Shown: positions 25,773-33,934 of the stretch, one piece after another
Layout of the letters: each line of letters opens with the position of its first letter
How positions within the stretch are numbered: the first letter of the stretch is position 1
DNA from: Streptomyces europaeiscabiei
Lineage (GTDB): Bacteria > Actinomycetota > Actinomycetes > Streptomycetales > Streptomycetaceae
NCBI RefSeq assembly: GCF_036346855.1
Contig: NZ_CP107841.1
Span: forward strand, 5,088,001-5,152,000
Direction: 5' to 3'
DNA: 64,000 bases
The notes under the pieces: model-generated
Databases searched by the model: none
What the model saw: the letters and a program-made list of their open reading frames with translations, nothing else
What the model was told of the DNA's origin: nothing
Made by a program: the position numbers and the translations under genes

Positions 25773-26408
25773 CTACGCGGCATCCACGGTCAGGGAGTAG
25801 TCCACACCAACGGAGAAGTCCTGTGCCTGACCGCGAATGGTCAGTGTGTGCTTCCCGGGTTTCAGCGGGGGCAACTGGACCCAGAGGCCGCACCCGGTAG
25901 CCGTGAAGCGCTCGTCCGTGCCTGTGACGGGGTTGTCGGCGACACCCTCCACAGAGATCGTCTCTCCTCGGATGGTTTCGTAGTCGGCCTTCTTGCCGTC
26001 CAGCACTGCGGACCCCTTGGCCGTGCTCATGAAGTCTGCGCAGTCCGCCGAACCACCCATCAGGTTCACCAGGGGAAACGCGACAGGGACCCCGTCAGGG
26101 ATGCTGCAAGTGCGCTCGGCCTGAGTGCCGAATGTGCCCGCCAGGAACCACATGTCCTGCGACTGGTTGCGCTCGCAGTCGCTTCCGTCCTCGTCGGCGA
26201 CCGGGTTGGTGCCTTCAGGCTCCGACATCGCCCATGTCCACCATCGGCTCTGCAGATCCTCGGGAGAGAGACGGGCTTGCGCCGACGCCGGTGCACCTGA
26301 AGCAGGAGCTGCCGAGTCCTCTGACCCCCCGGCTGGGCTGCCCCCGCATCCCACCAGTGCCGCCAGGACCATGGTCGTGAGTCCCGCTCCGCCGGTCCTG
26401 ATCTTCAT
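25773..26408 (-). CDS. Putative secreted lipoprotein
   Basis: 211 aa from ATG 26408 behind GGGAGGGG. Lipoprotein signal MVLAALVGC (lipobox LVGC at ~21-24), Ser/Ala/Gly tether, then a domain starting LSPEDLQSRWWTWAMSEPEG and ending KPGKHTLTIRGQAQDFSVGV. Four Cys residues after the lipobox could form disulphides. It lies between the rep-int scar and the att copy at 26580, the same relative place as the lipoprotein gene of the intact element (44245-45066), so it is probably cargo left by the older element. No function recognised. Confidence 0.72.
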   Translation of the reverse strand: MKIRTGGAGLTTMVLAALVGCGGSPAGGSEDSAAPASGAPASAQARLSPEDLQSRWWTWAMSEPEGTNPVADEDGSDCERNQSQDMWFLAGTFGTQAERTCSIPDGVPVAFPLVNLMGGSADCADFMSTAKGSAVLDGKKADYETIRGETISVEGVADNPVTGTDERFTATGCGLWVQLPPLKPGKHTLTIRGQAQDFSVGVDYSLTVDAA

Positions 26409-26544
26409 GGATACCCCTCCCGTGCCGCACACGTGCCACGACCCCCCGGTCGCCGTGCGATATGCGCGGACACCCTATCCGCGAGCCGGCCGAGCCCCTT
26501 GGGCCACGGTTGCTGTACTGCGCTGCTGTACGCCCCTGAAACGC

Positions 26545-26572
26545 AAGAGGCCCCGGATCTCTCCGGGGCCTC
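26545..26572 (-). terminator. Terminator hairpin next to left att (copy 2)
   Basis: GAGGCCCCGGA-TCTC-TCCGGGGCCTC, 11-bp stem, 8 bases left of the att copy; near-identical to copy 1 at 25406. Confidence 0.8.
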
Positions 26573-26579
26573 TCACCTG

Positions 26580-26623
26580 TGTGCACTCGGCAGGATTCGA
26601 ACCTGCAACCTTCTGATCCGTAG
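26580..26623. repeat. Left attachment site (att) of the AICE
   Basis: 44-bp exact copy of the 3' half of the tRNA-Arg gene at 45382-45425 (TGTGCACTCGGCAGGATTCG...TCCGTAG). Identity stops at 26624. It marks the left end of the 18.8-kb element. Confidence 0.95.
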
Positions 26624-26700
26624 GATCGGGCAAGGTCCCAGGTGAGAGGCTGCCATCCTCTGATCTCGCTCGCTCAGGTAAGCGATCATGCGCGACTGTG

Positions 26701-26728
26701 TGCCGTCGTTGCCGTCAGAGCTGCCGTC
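26701..26728 (+). promoter_or_regulatory. Putative integrase arm-type sites, left end
   Basis: TGCCGTC three times (26701, 26710, 26722), the last as TGCCGTCAA. The same word occurs twice near the right end (45311, 45324). Paired arm sites on both sides of the att core are typical of tyrosine recombinases of the lambda/pSAM2 type. Confidence 0.6.
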
Positions 26729-27203
26729 AACCTGGACTCCGCCTCCAACTGGCTGTACCCATCGCGCCCCATTGCACCCGTGTGGCTGCCTCGACCTCAT
26801 CAGTCTTCAGCGGGCGAACCGAGCGGGGCCCTCGTGCGAGTTACGACTTTCTCTGCCGGGGTTCAAGCCCCGGCTGGGCTCCGCTCCGCCGGGCGCGCTT
26901 CCCGGCTCTGGCCGCGCCCGCGCTCCTGCCTCCGGCCCGCTCGGCGCCGCCGACGCCGACGCGCGCCCTGGTCAGGGTTGGCCGGCGGCATGGGGTCAGA
27001 AAACGTCGTGGCTGGGGCGGTCGGCTCCACGACTTTAGGCAGCCACTTTGGGGCGAGCCTCGAAGATCATGGCCCCAACGTCGTGCTTTACGGGCAGGTC
27101 CACTGACTGCCCGACTCGCCATGAGCTTACGGGGCCATGATCACTCGCCCCAAAGCAGCTCCAGCCCAAAGTCGCTACGCCGACCTCGGATCTTCGTCAG
27201 ACT
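26729..27203. other. Non-coding element end with large inverted repeat
   Basis: No convincing gene. 26857-26875 is a small hairpin (GCCGGGG/CCCCGGC). 27048-27076 and 27131-27153 form a long imperfect inverted repeat (TTGGGGCGAG/CTCGCCCCAA and ATCATGGCCCC/GGGGCCATGAT). Its 54-nt loop contains a second hairpin, GGGCAG...CTGCCC. Confidence 0.6.
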
Positions 27204-27794
27204 GTGGTCGTGTCGTATCTCAACAGCCCAGCAGCGGCCGCGCTGGTCGCAGCATTGGCCACTCTCGGTGGAGCAGCTCTCACCGGATGGATGGGGCTCC
27301 GCCTGCAAAATCGACAATCGGAGCGCCAAGCTGCTATAGCCGCCGAGGAGCGTGCAGAACTCCTGAGGGAGAGTCGCAGGGAAGAGCGGAAGCTCGCTTA
27401 CTCAGAGTTCATCACCCAGGCGGTACGCACGGCGAACGCAAGCCTCGCCATGTGTCGGTCGGATGCTGCCGATCCGACTGTCTTCGATCACGCAAGAGCG
27501 GAAGCCCAGGCTCATCTGGCCGAACTCTGGCCGATGCTCGCTTTGGTCAACATCCTCGGGCCCACGGACATCGCAGCGTTGGCGGACAAGGTACCGCTCG
27601 CACTTCAGCGCGAGATGAGAGCAGCGGAGCGGCACCCAGGGGGCCCGCTCTCAGCCATCGGGAATCTGTCGGACGCGCGTCAACAAGCCCAACGAGCTTT
27701 CGCAGTCCGTGCTCGAATGATTATGGAGCACGTCCCCGAACCGAGGCGCGCACAGATGCTCCCCCAAGCACTGAGGCCGGGCCCGTTTGGCTAG
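27204..27794 (+). CDS. N-terminally anchored membrane protein, AICE cargo
   Basis: 196 aa; GTG 27204 (GTG 27210 also in frame). Residues ~8-28 (AAAALVAALATLGGAALTGW) form one membrane helix, then a charged coiled-coil (RQSERQAAIAAEERAELLRE) and a helical soluble domain with AYSEFITQAVRTANASLAMC and ALQREMRAAERHPG. This layout, an N-terminal anchor plus cytoplasmic helical domain, is common in actinobacterial hypotheticals. Codon use is less GC-biased than the core. It heads the left cargo block. Function unknown. Confidence 0.6.
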   Translation: MVVSYLNSPAAAALVAALATLGGAALTGWMGLRLQNRQSERQAAIAAEERAELLRESRREERKLAYSEFITQAVRTANASLAMCRSDAADPTVFDHARAEAQAHLAELWPMLALVNILGPTDIAALADKVPLALQREMRAAERHPGGPLSAIGNLSDARQQAQRAFAVRARMIMEHVPEPRRAQMLPQALRPGPFG

Positions 27795-27982
27795 CATTCG
27801 GGCCGTCTCGGGGCCGTCGAAGGGTGCTCAACGACGACCAACGCTGACAACCACCGACAGCTAAGTCGCAGGTCGCAGCGTTGATCGATTGCACAGCCGC
27901 AGGTCAGCGACCCGGCCCCGCACTTCTTCGACTACTGATTGCACTCGACGGCCCTTGACTCGCTCAGCGGGACTCCGCCGAC

Positions 27983-28990
27983 CTATCGCCCAGGCAGCGC
28001 GACTGTGCCGGGAATGCGCGGAATGGACCGATAGACGGCGAACGGAATCACTGAGAAACCGGGATGCTGAGGAAGGTCCACGAAACCTAGACCCCCCAAA
28101 TGCTTCATGAGTGCATTAATCCCTTCAGCGAAACTCCCTCGATTCACGGCCCCATCGGGACGTACAAAGTCCTGGTCCGGCATCGAAGTGTCTTCAGGCC
28201 CGTAACTACCGATGCTGCCAACCAATGTCCACTCCTGTCGCTCCATACCGTAGCGGGCGAACAGAATATCGGCCTCGGTGTCTAGGTACTGCCGCCCTTC
28301 CTGTAGGCGAGCTCCAATCATTACGCCTCCCGAATCAATCGGGAATAGGTTGAGATGGAGGCCAGGGGAGAATACGCCCCTCGCTATGCGAGTGATCGCG
28401 CGAAGCGTCTCCCCATCAGCGCCGATAGGTCCTTTGAAGTCGGGGATAGCATCCTCTAGGTTTCGTTCGCTATCTGCCGTGAAGCCTTTTTTCGAGGGTC
28501 GTGGTGCGGAATTATTCGCTTTCCCTTTTCCTCTAGGGGCGGGTGCGACAGCAGTCCCAAAGTCGACTCCCAAGCCCTGTAGGCCGAGAGCGACTGAGGC
28601 GAAGCCAGAGAAGACACTCGCCGCGTAGCGAGCGTCGAAGAGTGAACCCATCGCTGTGACGCGAACCAGGGAACCCGGGCGGGCAACTCGCTTCAAGTTT
28701 CCAGAAGTCCACTCCGATTGCTCGGCCACTTCCTCCGAGATGTCTCGAAGTAGCCCCTGTGACTCTAATTCGTCTTCGAGGGTGGGGAAAATAGCATCAC
28801 CCAGGGATTTCTGGGTGTATCTCTCCTCTCCAGTTACGTGCAGGTGTTGCGCAACACTTCTGGGGCCAACCGTATTTCGCTTCTCCTGTCGACTCGTTTC
28901 GCGCTCTTCTTCTGCGACCCCTCCGGCGAGTTGGGCCAACATCGCCCTTACCTTATCGGTATCCACATAAAGGAATTCACGCAGGATCAA
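27983..28990 (-). CDS. DUF6414-like protein, AICE cargo
   Basis: 335 aa. It starts MILREFLYVDTDKVRAMLAQ, the opening I associate with DUF6414, then GGVAEEERETSRQEKRNT, a basic insert GKGKANNSAPRPSKKGF, and a C-terminal region with FARYGMERQEWTLVGSIGSY. No signal peptide, membrane helix or catalytic motif is visible. GC is well below its neighbours, a sign of transfer. It diverges from the 27204 gene's end and lies downstream of the pentapeptide gene on the same strand, with a 464-bp gap. A role in host defence or element maintenance is only a guess from location. Confidence 0.75.
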   Translation of the reverse strand: MILREFLYVDTDKVRAMLAQLAGGVAEEERETSRQEKRNTVGPRSVAQHLHVTGEERYTQKSLGDAIFPTLEDELESQGLLRDISEEVAEQSEWTSGNLKRVARPGSLVRVTAMGSLFDARYAASVFSGFASVALGLQGLGVDFGTAVAPAPRGKGKANNSAPRPSKKGFTADSERNLEDAIPDFKGPIGADGETLRAITRIARGVFSPGLHLNLFPIDSGGVMIGARLQEGRQYLDTEADILFARYGMERQEWTLVGSIGSYGPEDTSMPDQDFVRPDGAVNRGSFAEGINALMKHLGGLGFVDLPQHPGFSVIPFAVYRSIPRIPGTVALPGR

Positions 28991-29454
28991 CTGTCCCCCT
29001 CAGGCGAGTCTGTAGGGGAGATGATATCTCTCCCGAGGGCACCCTCTCGGTGGTTCACGAAGACTGACACGCGATGCCCACATAGATGCTGGACCGGCAC
29101 GGCAGACCGCAGTCGAGATATGCCGAAGACCTCGCAGCCACCGCAGCGACTGGCCTGCGTCCCGCCAGCGATCATGTCTGCTTTTTCACAGCAGTGATCA
29201 CGGCATCCGCGGGCACAGCTGGGCCGTGCGAGGCCGACCAAAGCTGACAGACGCGGCCCACGGGTGACCACCCCCACCCCGCTCTGGCCTGGGCTACCGG
29301 AGTTGATCAGCGACACTGGGAGGGTTATGCCTGCACCCGCACGCCACCCGAGTCGCTCCCGTTACCATTCTCACCACATTTCTGTTGTGCCGTTAACAGA
29401 TGTGCAGGGGGTGCGGGTAGTCACGGTTAAATTCTCAGCTTAAAAAACAATCAT
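28991..29454. other. Intergenic in the low-GC cargo block
   Basis: 464 bases with no supported gene. The stretch 29345-29454 is AT-rich by local standards (TTAAATTCTCAGCTTAAAAA). A CAGCAGTGATCACGGC region near 29195 is a weak inverted repeat. Promoter of the DUF6414-like gene should be near 29000-29080. Confidence 0.4.
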
Positions 29455-30444
29455 TTATCGATCCTGCCTCTTCGAGCGCGCCCTATCCCTACTGAAGACG
29501 CGGATATTTTTCACAGGATCTACCTTGACTTGTGGATGGTTCGTTAGATGCAGTGGAAGTTTCGTTGACGCGTCGAACTCGGTCTCAAGGAGTTGCTCGA
29601 CTGAAATCTGAGCAGCGATCCGGTCGCCAACAAGGTCCGCTGCCCGTAGATCCGCATTCGTCAGACTGGCGCCAGTAAAGTCCGCCCCTGATAGGCATGC
29701 GTATGCGAGAACAGAATTAGATAGGTCGGCCCGGTCTAGTGCGGCCCCAATTAGGTTGGCGCCCCGCAGATATCCGCCCGCCAGATCGGCCCTCCTGAGG
29801 TCGGTGAACGATAGATCAAGCGACTGCTTCTCTTCTCTGGTGGGACGTCGCATAAGTACCGTCAGGGCAGCCTGTACATCATCCTTCGGCGCCGGCATCG
29901 GGACGTCTCGTTCGTCGGGCACTGGAAGCTCTGGGTCTGGAGCAGGCGCATACTTACGAACGAAGGCCGCCAGCACATGAACCGCTGTGTCGTGGTCCTT
30001 CTCCGAGTCCCGCATGATTCGTTCGAGGGAGTAGATACCTCCCAGCCGTGCCATCATTCCGTCGTCGCCTTCTGGTGTCGACAGGAGCTTGATAGCCTCG
30101 ACGTACTGTTCGGTGACCTGACCTTCGCGGGTCAGCTGAGCAAGCTCTTGGTCCTTTTCTCTGGCATACGCGAACTGATCCTGACTGTGCTTATACAGCT
30201 TCTCAGCATGGCGGTGCCCACGATGGGTGTAGTACAAGCCGAGAGCTGCGACGACTCCGGCCCCCAGAGCGACTAGGGTGGTTCTGACACCCGTGATGAC
30301 GACACCATCGGCAGGCTGGAGGTTCTTAGTACGGAGATGGTTCCCGTCGATCCACCACGGGCCCTCCCAGAGGAGGAGAGCATACGCAGCGACTAGAGCC
30401 ACGGAGGCTACTGCGAGAGCAATCGTCTTCAGCTTCCCATTCAT
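29455..30444 (-). CDS. Membrane-anchored pentapeptide-repeat protein, AICE cargo
   Basis: 329 aa from ATG 30444 (GTG 30468 is an in-frame alternative). Two membrane helices at ~8-25 and ~50-72, a charged helix (KLYKHSQDQFAYAREKDQEL), a conserved segment EQYVEAIKLLSTPEGDDG and LGGIYSLERIMRDSEKDHDT, then about ten pentapeptide repeats of A(D/N)LxX type (LRRADLAGGYLRGANLIGAA). This family is widespread in Streptomyces and cyanobacteria; its cytoplasmic beta-helix has unknown partners. Moderate GC indicates foreign origin together with the DUF6414-like gene. Confidence 0.85.
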   Translation of the reverse strand: MNGKLKTIALAVASVALVAAYALLLWEGPWWIDGNHLRTKNLQPADGVVITGVRTTLVALGAGVVAALGLYYTHRGHRHAEKLYKHSQDQFAYAREKDQELAQLTREGQVTEQYVEAIKLLSTPEGDDGMMARLGGIYSLERIMRDSEKDHDTAVHVLAAFVRKYAPAPDPELPVPDERDVPMPAPKDDVQAALTVLMRRPTREEKQSLDLSFTDLRRADLAGGYLRGANLIGAALDRADLSNSVLAYACLSGADFTGASLTNADLRAADLVGDRIAAQISVEQLLETEFDASTKLPLHLTNHPQVKVDPVKNIRVFSRDRARSKRQDR

Positions 30445-30963
30445 GGGATACAGCCTGGCCTTTCCCACGGTGTTCTACCCAGAGAACATGTTGTTTCAGA
30501 GCAGAAGTTGAGGTTCGAGGCACCGCTGGCGGTGAGACAACTACGTGTAACACGAATCTGCACGGGACCTTGGCGGTGCGGTTGATCAGCGGCGGGTGTG
30601 CTGGTCACTGCCGAAGCCCGAGTCCAGGCGGCCTCGGCCATTAGCGCGGTGAGCCGCACTGCGGCCACAGAGTTACGTGTCGTGCCAGAACCGTGCCAGA
30701 TACTGCGGGAAACCACGGGGAACAGCGGTCACCCTCCCAGAGACGCCCTCAGGCCATGACGCCGCTCAGGAGCAGGCCAGCGGGAATGCCAGCCCGTAGA
30801 ACCCAAGCTTCCCAAGCCGAGGCTTCAGTGACTCCTTCCTGGCGTTCAACCGCTTCAACCGGGACACGAGGCATCTCGTCAATGTGACGCGAAAAACGTC
30901 GAACTTGCGCCCACCTCCGGAGCGGTCTGAGATCCTGGAGTCCGATCGAGAGGGGCCGAAGGC
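30445..30963. other. Intergenic between cargo and NUDIX gene
   Basis: 519 bases, no gene seen. It contains the direct repeat CGTGCCAGAA/CGTGCCAGAT at 30680-30700. It carries the divergent promoters of the pentapeptide and NUDIX genes, neither clearly visible. Confidence 0.4.
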
Positions 30964-31497
30964 ATGGAGTGGAAGACCCACGGTGAGCGGCAGATCTACA
31001 CGAACAAGTGGGTGAACCTGTGTCTGGTCGATGTCCAGCAGCCTGACGGGCGCAGGTGGGAGTACCACGTCGTTCGCCTCCGGCACCTGGCCGTGGCCGC
31101 CGTGGTCAACGATCGGCAAGAGGTGCTGATGATGTGGCGGCATCGCTTCATCACGGACTCGTGGGCCTGGGAGTTGCCCATGGGTCTGGTCGAAGAGGGC
31201 GAGTCCCCTGAGGAAGCGGCAGCCCGCGAAGTGCTGGAGGAAACGGGCTGGCGGCCTGGCCCCATCAAGCCTCTGATCTACGCCGAGCCGGCCAACGGCA
31301 TCACCGACTCTCAGCACCACGTCTTCCGCGCGGACGGCGCGACCCACGTGGGACCACCAACCGAGAAGAACGAGTCAGACCGCATCGAGTGGATTCCCCT
31401 CAGCGAGGTGCGCGGAATGATCGACCGCCGCGAGATCGTCAGCAGCGGAACCCTCGTTGGTCTCCTCTACGTGCTCATGGATGAAGCGATCCGCTGA
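30964..31497 (+). CDS. NUDIX hydrolase of the AICE
   Basis: 177 aa. The NUDIX box is complete: G74, E80 and REVLEETGW (88-96) fit the G-x5-E-x7-REUxEExGU pattern, so Mg-dependent pyrophosphohydrolysis of a nucleoside-diphosphate-X substrate is expected. Overall similarity is to ADP-ribose pyrophosphatase types (WELPMGLVEEGESPEEAAA in that loop). pSAM2-like elements often carry a NUDIX gene near their regulators. It overlaps the tail of the HTH/TPR gene by 23 bp in convergent orientation. Confidence 0.9.
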   Translation: MEWKTHGERQIYTNKWVNLCLVDVQQPDGRRWEYHVVRLRHLAVAAVVNDRQEVLMMWRHRFITDSWAWELPMGLVEEGESPEEAAAREVLEETGWRPGPIKPLIYAEPANGITDSQHHVFRADGATHVGPPTEKNESDRIEWIPLSEVRGMIDRREIVSSGTLVGLLYVLMDEAIR

Positions 31498-32815
31498 CCG
31501 GCGGGAGGACTGCCCGTAGCCGTGCCTCGAAGGCCAGGGCTACGGGCTCCTGCCTGTGTGGGGCCAACTGGTCGTAGAACTCCCTGAGATGGCCTGACAC
31601 CCGCTCGGAAGCCACCGCCGACGCGGACTCCAGAGCCTGCGTGGCGGTGCTGCACGCCTGGTCAACCTTCCCTTGTTCCAGCTGCGTACGGGCCAGCCAG
31701 AAGGCGTGAAACGCCCGTCCGCGCTGATTGGTGCGGGCCTCCCGACGCAACGCATCCGCGATCAAAGGCTCAGCCGTCGCCGCCTCGCCCAGACGTCCGT
31801 GGGCAATGCCCGTGTCCACTATGAGCTTCAGCTCGTCGAAGTAGGTCACCCATGACGGGTCCGGGTCGCTCGCCTGGATCTTCTCGAACTGACGGTGCGC
31901 TTCCCCGATCGCCCGGTGCGTCGCCGTATGGCTGCCGAGCGTGGCATGGGCGAATGCCTCTCGCATGGAGAGCATCGACAGGACTCGCGGCGTCGTGCCG
32001 AAGGCTGAGCGGGCCTGGTCCTGGGCGGCGGTCACAAGCGCCAGTGAATCCGCGGGCTTGTCCTGGTAGGTCGCCTGCAAGCTCATGCAGGCGAGGACGT
32101 TGGCCATGAACTGACGGTCGTCGATCTCCTTGGCCAGGTGCAGAGCCTCGGTGAAGTAGGCGCGGGCCTGGTTGTACTGGCGGGCGTCGAAGTAGGTCCA
32201 GCCGGTGAGGCGGGCCAGTTCGGCCGCGATCCCGTACAGGCCGTTCTGGATGGACGGCGGTCGGCTCTCCTTCAGCAGTCCGGCCACGTAGCGGAGCTGG
32301 CCGACGACGGCCGGCCGCAACGCCTCGCCGCCGTGCTGGTCGTCCCGTCGCCAGTAGTCCTCGATGGAGGAGCGGAACGCTTCGAGGGTGGCCGCGCTGA
32401 GATTGGTCCGCGTGGCCAACGCCAGGATGCTGTCGACGTCCGGGCCCGGCAGGGACGCGGGTGACTGCGCCTGGGGCTCCGATACTTGAGGTGCCTCGCG
32501 CTCGGTGACTACGAGGGCCTGCGGCGTCTCCCAGGAACGGCGGGCAAGCCCGAGCATGCCTCCTGGGATGCGCAAGCCGTCCGAGATGCGCTCGATCACA
32601 TCCATGTGGAGCAACTGGCGTCGCCCTGCGATCACTTCGCCGACCCGGCTCGGAGTCAGGTCGCAACGCCTCGCGATCATCGACGGATAGATGCCCGCAC
32701 GGGCCTTCACCAGCCGGAAGACTCTGGCAAAGTCCCGCACCCGACACGCATGGATCATCTCGGGGTCGGTCAGCAGCCTGGCAGGTAACTCCTGCGGCCG
32801 GTCGGCGTCGGGCAT
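31475..32815 (-). CDS. HTH (XRE-type) regulator with TPR-like domain
   Basis: 446 aa from ATG 32815 behind GGGAGCTGG. HTH near residues 25-85 (VFRLVKARAGIYPSMIARRC, LTPSRVGEVIAGRRQLLHMD). The C-terminal ~300 residues are TPR-like helices (YFDARQYNQARAYFTEALHL, ACSTATQALESASAVA). Such proteins in Streptomyces elements resemble peptide- or ligand-sensing regulators. An odd-length perfect palindrome lies 62 bp upstream, a likely target. It may control the NUDIX gene or element activation in the manner of pSAM2 Pra, but homology to Pra was not established. Confidence 0.82.
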   Translation of the reverse strand: MPDADRPQELPARLLTDPEMIHACRVRDFARVFRLVKARAGIYPSMIARRCDLTPSRVGEVIAGRRQLLHMDVIERISDGLRIPGGMLGLARRSWETPQALVVTEREAPQVSEPQAQSPASLPGPDVDSILALATRTNLSAATLEAFRSSIEDYWRRDDQHGGEALRPAVVGQLRYVAGLLKESRPPSIQNGLYGIAAELARLTGWTYFDARQYNQARAYFTEALHLAKEIDDRQFMANVLACMSLQATYQDKPADSLALVTAAQDQARSAFGTTPRVLSMLSMREAFAHATLGSHTATHRAIGEAHRQFEKIQASDPDPSWVTYFDELKLIVDTGIAHGRLGEAATAEPLIADALRREARTNQRGRAFHAFWLARTQLEQGKVDQACSTATQALESASAVASERVSGHLREFYDQLAPHRQEPVALAFEARLRAVLPPVSGSLHP

Positions 32816-32876
32816 CGGGCCAGCTCCCACACTGCGAGGGCTACGCAACGTCGTGGATTCTCTACTAGCCGCGATG

Positions 32877-32893
32877 TTACCCAAGTTGGGTAA
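32877..32893. promoter_or_regulatory. 17-bp perfect palindrome, operator candidate
   Basis: TTACCCAAGTTGGGTAA, 8-bp arms around a single G, midway between the divergent HTH/TPR gene (start 32815) and the small gene at 32942. I found no second copy in the window. Confidence 0.7.
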
Positions 32894-32941
32894 TCAGCCT
32901 GGCCTTTTGGCAGGGGTCCCCTGATCGCGATGCTCCTCTGC

Positions 32942-33172
32942 ATGGCGAGCAATCAGCAGACCAGACCAGGCATCGGTGCGCTGGCGAAGGACGGTGCCAC
33001 CGGGCGTATCGGCGTCGTCATGGGTGAGGTCGGTGGCCGTGTGCAGATGCGGCCGGTCCGTGGCGGCAGGGAGTGGGATGCCATCCGGGACGACGTGGAG
33101 GCGCTCAGCGCACGGGAGGAGCTGAGCGTCCGGCTGGCCGCTAGGAACGGCAACAGTCGGGTCGGGCTGTGA
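32942..33172 (+). CDS. Small hypothetical AICE protein
   Basis: 76 aa from ATG 32942. The core LAKDGATGRIGVVMGEVGGR and QMRPVRGGREWDAIRDDVEA looks like a small SH3-like/KOW barrel. Similar short proteins are common on Streptomyces plasmids and AICEs. Its stop codon overlaps the ATG of the next small gene (TGATG), suggesting coupling. Function unknown. Confidence 0.7.
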   Translation: MASNQQTRPGIGALAKDGATGRIGVVMGEVGGRVQMRPVRGGREWDAIRDDVEALSAREELSVRLAARNGNSRVGL

Positions 33173-33270
33173 TGCGCGCCGTCGGCCGTTACGCCGGGGT
33201 CCTGTTCATCATCTGCATCAGCGGTTCGTGCGGATTGGTGATCGGTGTGGCCCTCGCCACCGGCCAGTAG
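33172..33270 (+). CDS. Tiny membrane protein
   Basis: 32 aa: MRAVGRYAGVLFIICISGSC then GLVIGVALATGQ. One membrane helix fills most of the protein. Its ATG overlaps the preceding stop by one base, which is the main reason to believe it is translated. Very short hydrophobic proteins are frequent in AICE transfer regions. Confidence 0.5.
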   Translation: MRAVGRYAGVLFIICISGSCGLVIGVALATGQ

Positions 33271-33421
33271 ACCGGCCGCCCCGAACGGGTGGTGTCGTTA
33301 CGGCTCCCCCGTCCCCGTTCGGGGCCGGCCTCCAAGCCCGCTCGCGATTGTCTTCGAGCAGTGCTCGCTGATCGCGACGGCAGGTAAGTGCCCTGCACCA
33401 CCTCACACCAGGAGATTGCAG

Positions 33422-33865
33422 ATGACGGCAACAGCGAACGATCAGAAGAGCGGTCGCACGGTGGCGGGTGAGGAGCTGTTCCAGAGCCTCGCCCACTTCG
33501 TGATCACCCACAACGGGCAGTCGCCCGAGCGTGCCGAGCGGATCGCGGACCAGGCGGTCGCGTTCGTCGTCACGGCGGCCACCGCCACGGTCCCCATGGT
33601 CCCTTCGGATGACGTGGACCTCGGCCTCCACGCGCTCATCCTGCACACGAAGGAGTACGCCGGGCTGTGCGAGCAGTTCGCGGGGCGCTTCCTCCACCAC
33701 AACCCGAAGCCGGGCGGGGGAGCGCGCGACCCTGAGAGGGTCGCTGCCTCGGCTCACGCCATGAAGGCGGCCGGATTCATGGTCTTCGACGACCTGTGGA
33801 CCGTGGACGGCACGAACCTCGCGCAGTGCGACTCGGACTGCGGCCGACCCTACGGTCAGGACTGA
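33422..33865 (+). CDS. Hypothetical protein paired with a kinase-like gene
   Basis: 147 aa from ATG 33422 behind CAGGAGATT. The segment DVDLGLHALILHTKEYAGLC followed by a His pair (FLHHNP) is reminiscent of the glycine-rich-domain (GRDP) type fold; Cys residues near the C-terminus (CDSDCGRPYGQD) may bind metal. The resemblance is weak. The next gene, 69 bp downstream on the same strand, is a protein kinase-like protein, so the two probably act together. Confidence 0.65.
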   Translation: MTATANDQKSGRTVAGEELFQSLAHFVITHNGQSPERAERIADQAVAFVVTAATATVPMVPSDDVDLGLHALILHTKEYAGLCEQFAGRFLHHNPKPGGGARDPERVAASAHAMKAAGFMVFDDLWTVDGTNLAQCDSDCGRPYGQD

Positions 33866-33934
33866 CCCACCCCACAGCGACGCGACCGGCCACGACTCGT
33901 GGCCGGTCGCGTGCGCCCGGAAGGAGAAGAGACG

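Noticed and set aside
26577..26640. A second complete tRNA-Arg gene at the left end
   Set aside because: Only the 3' half matches; the sequence departs at 26624 before the anticodon stem can close, so it is an att remnant.
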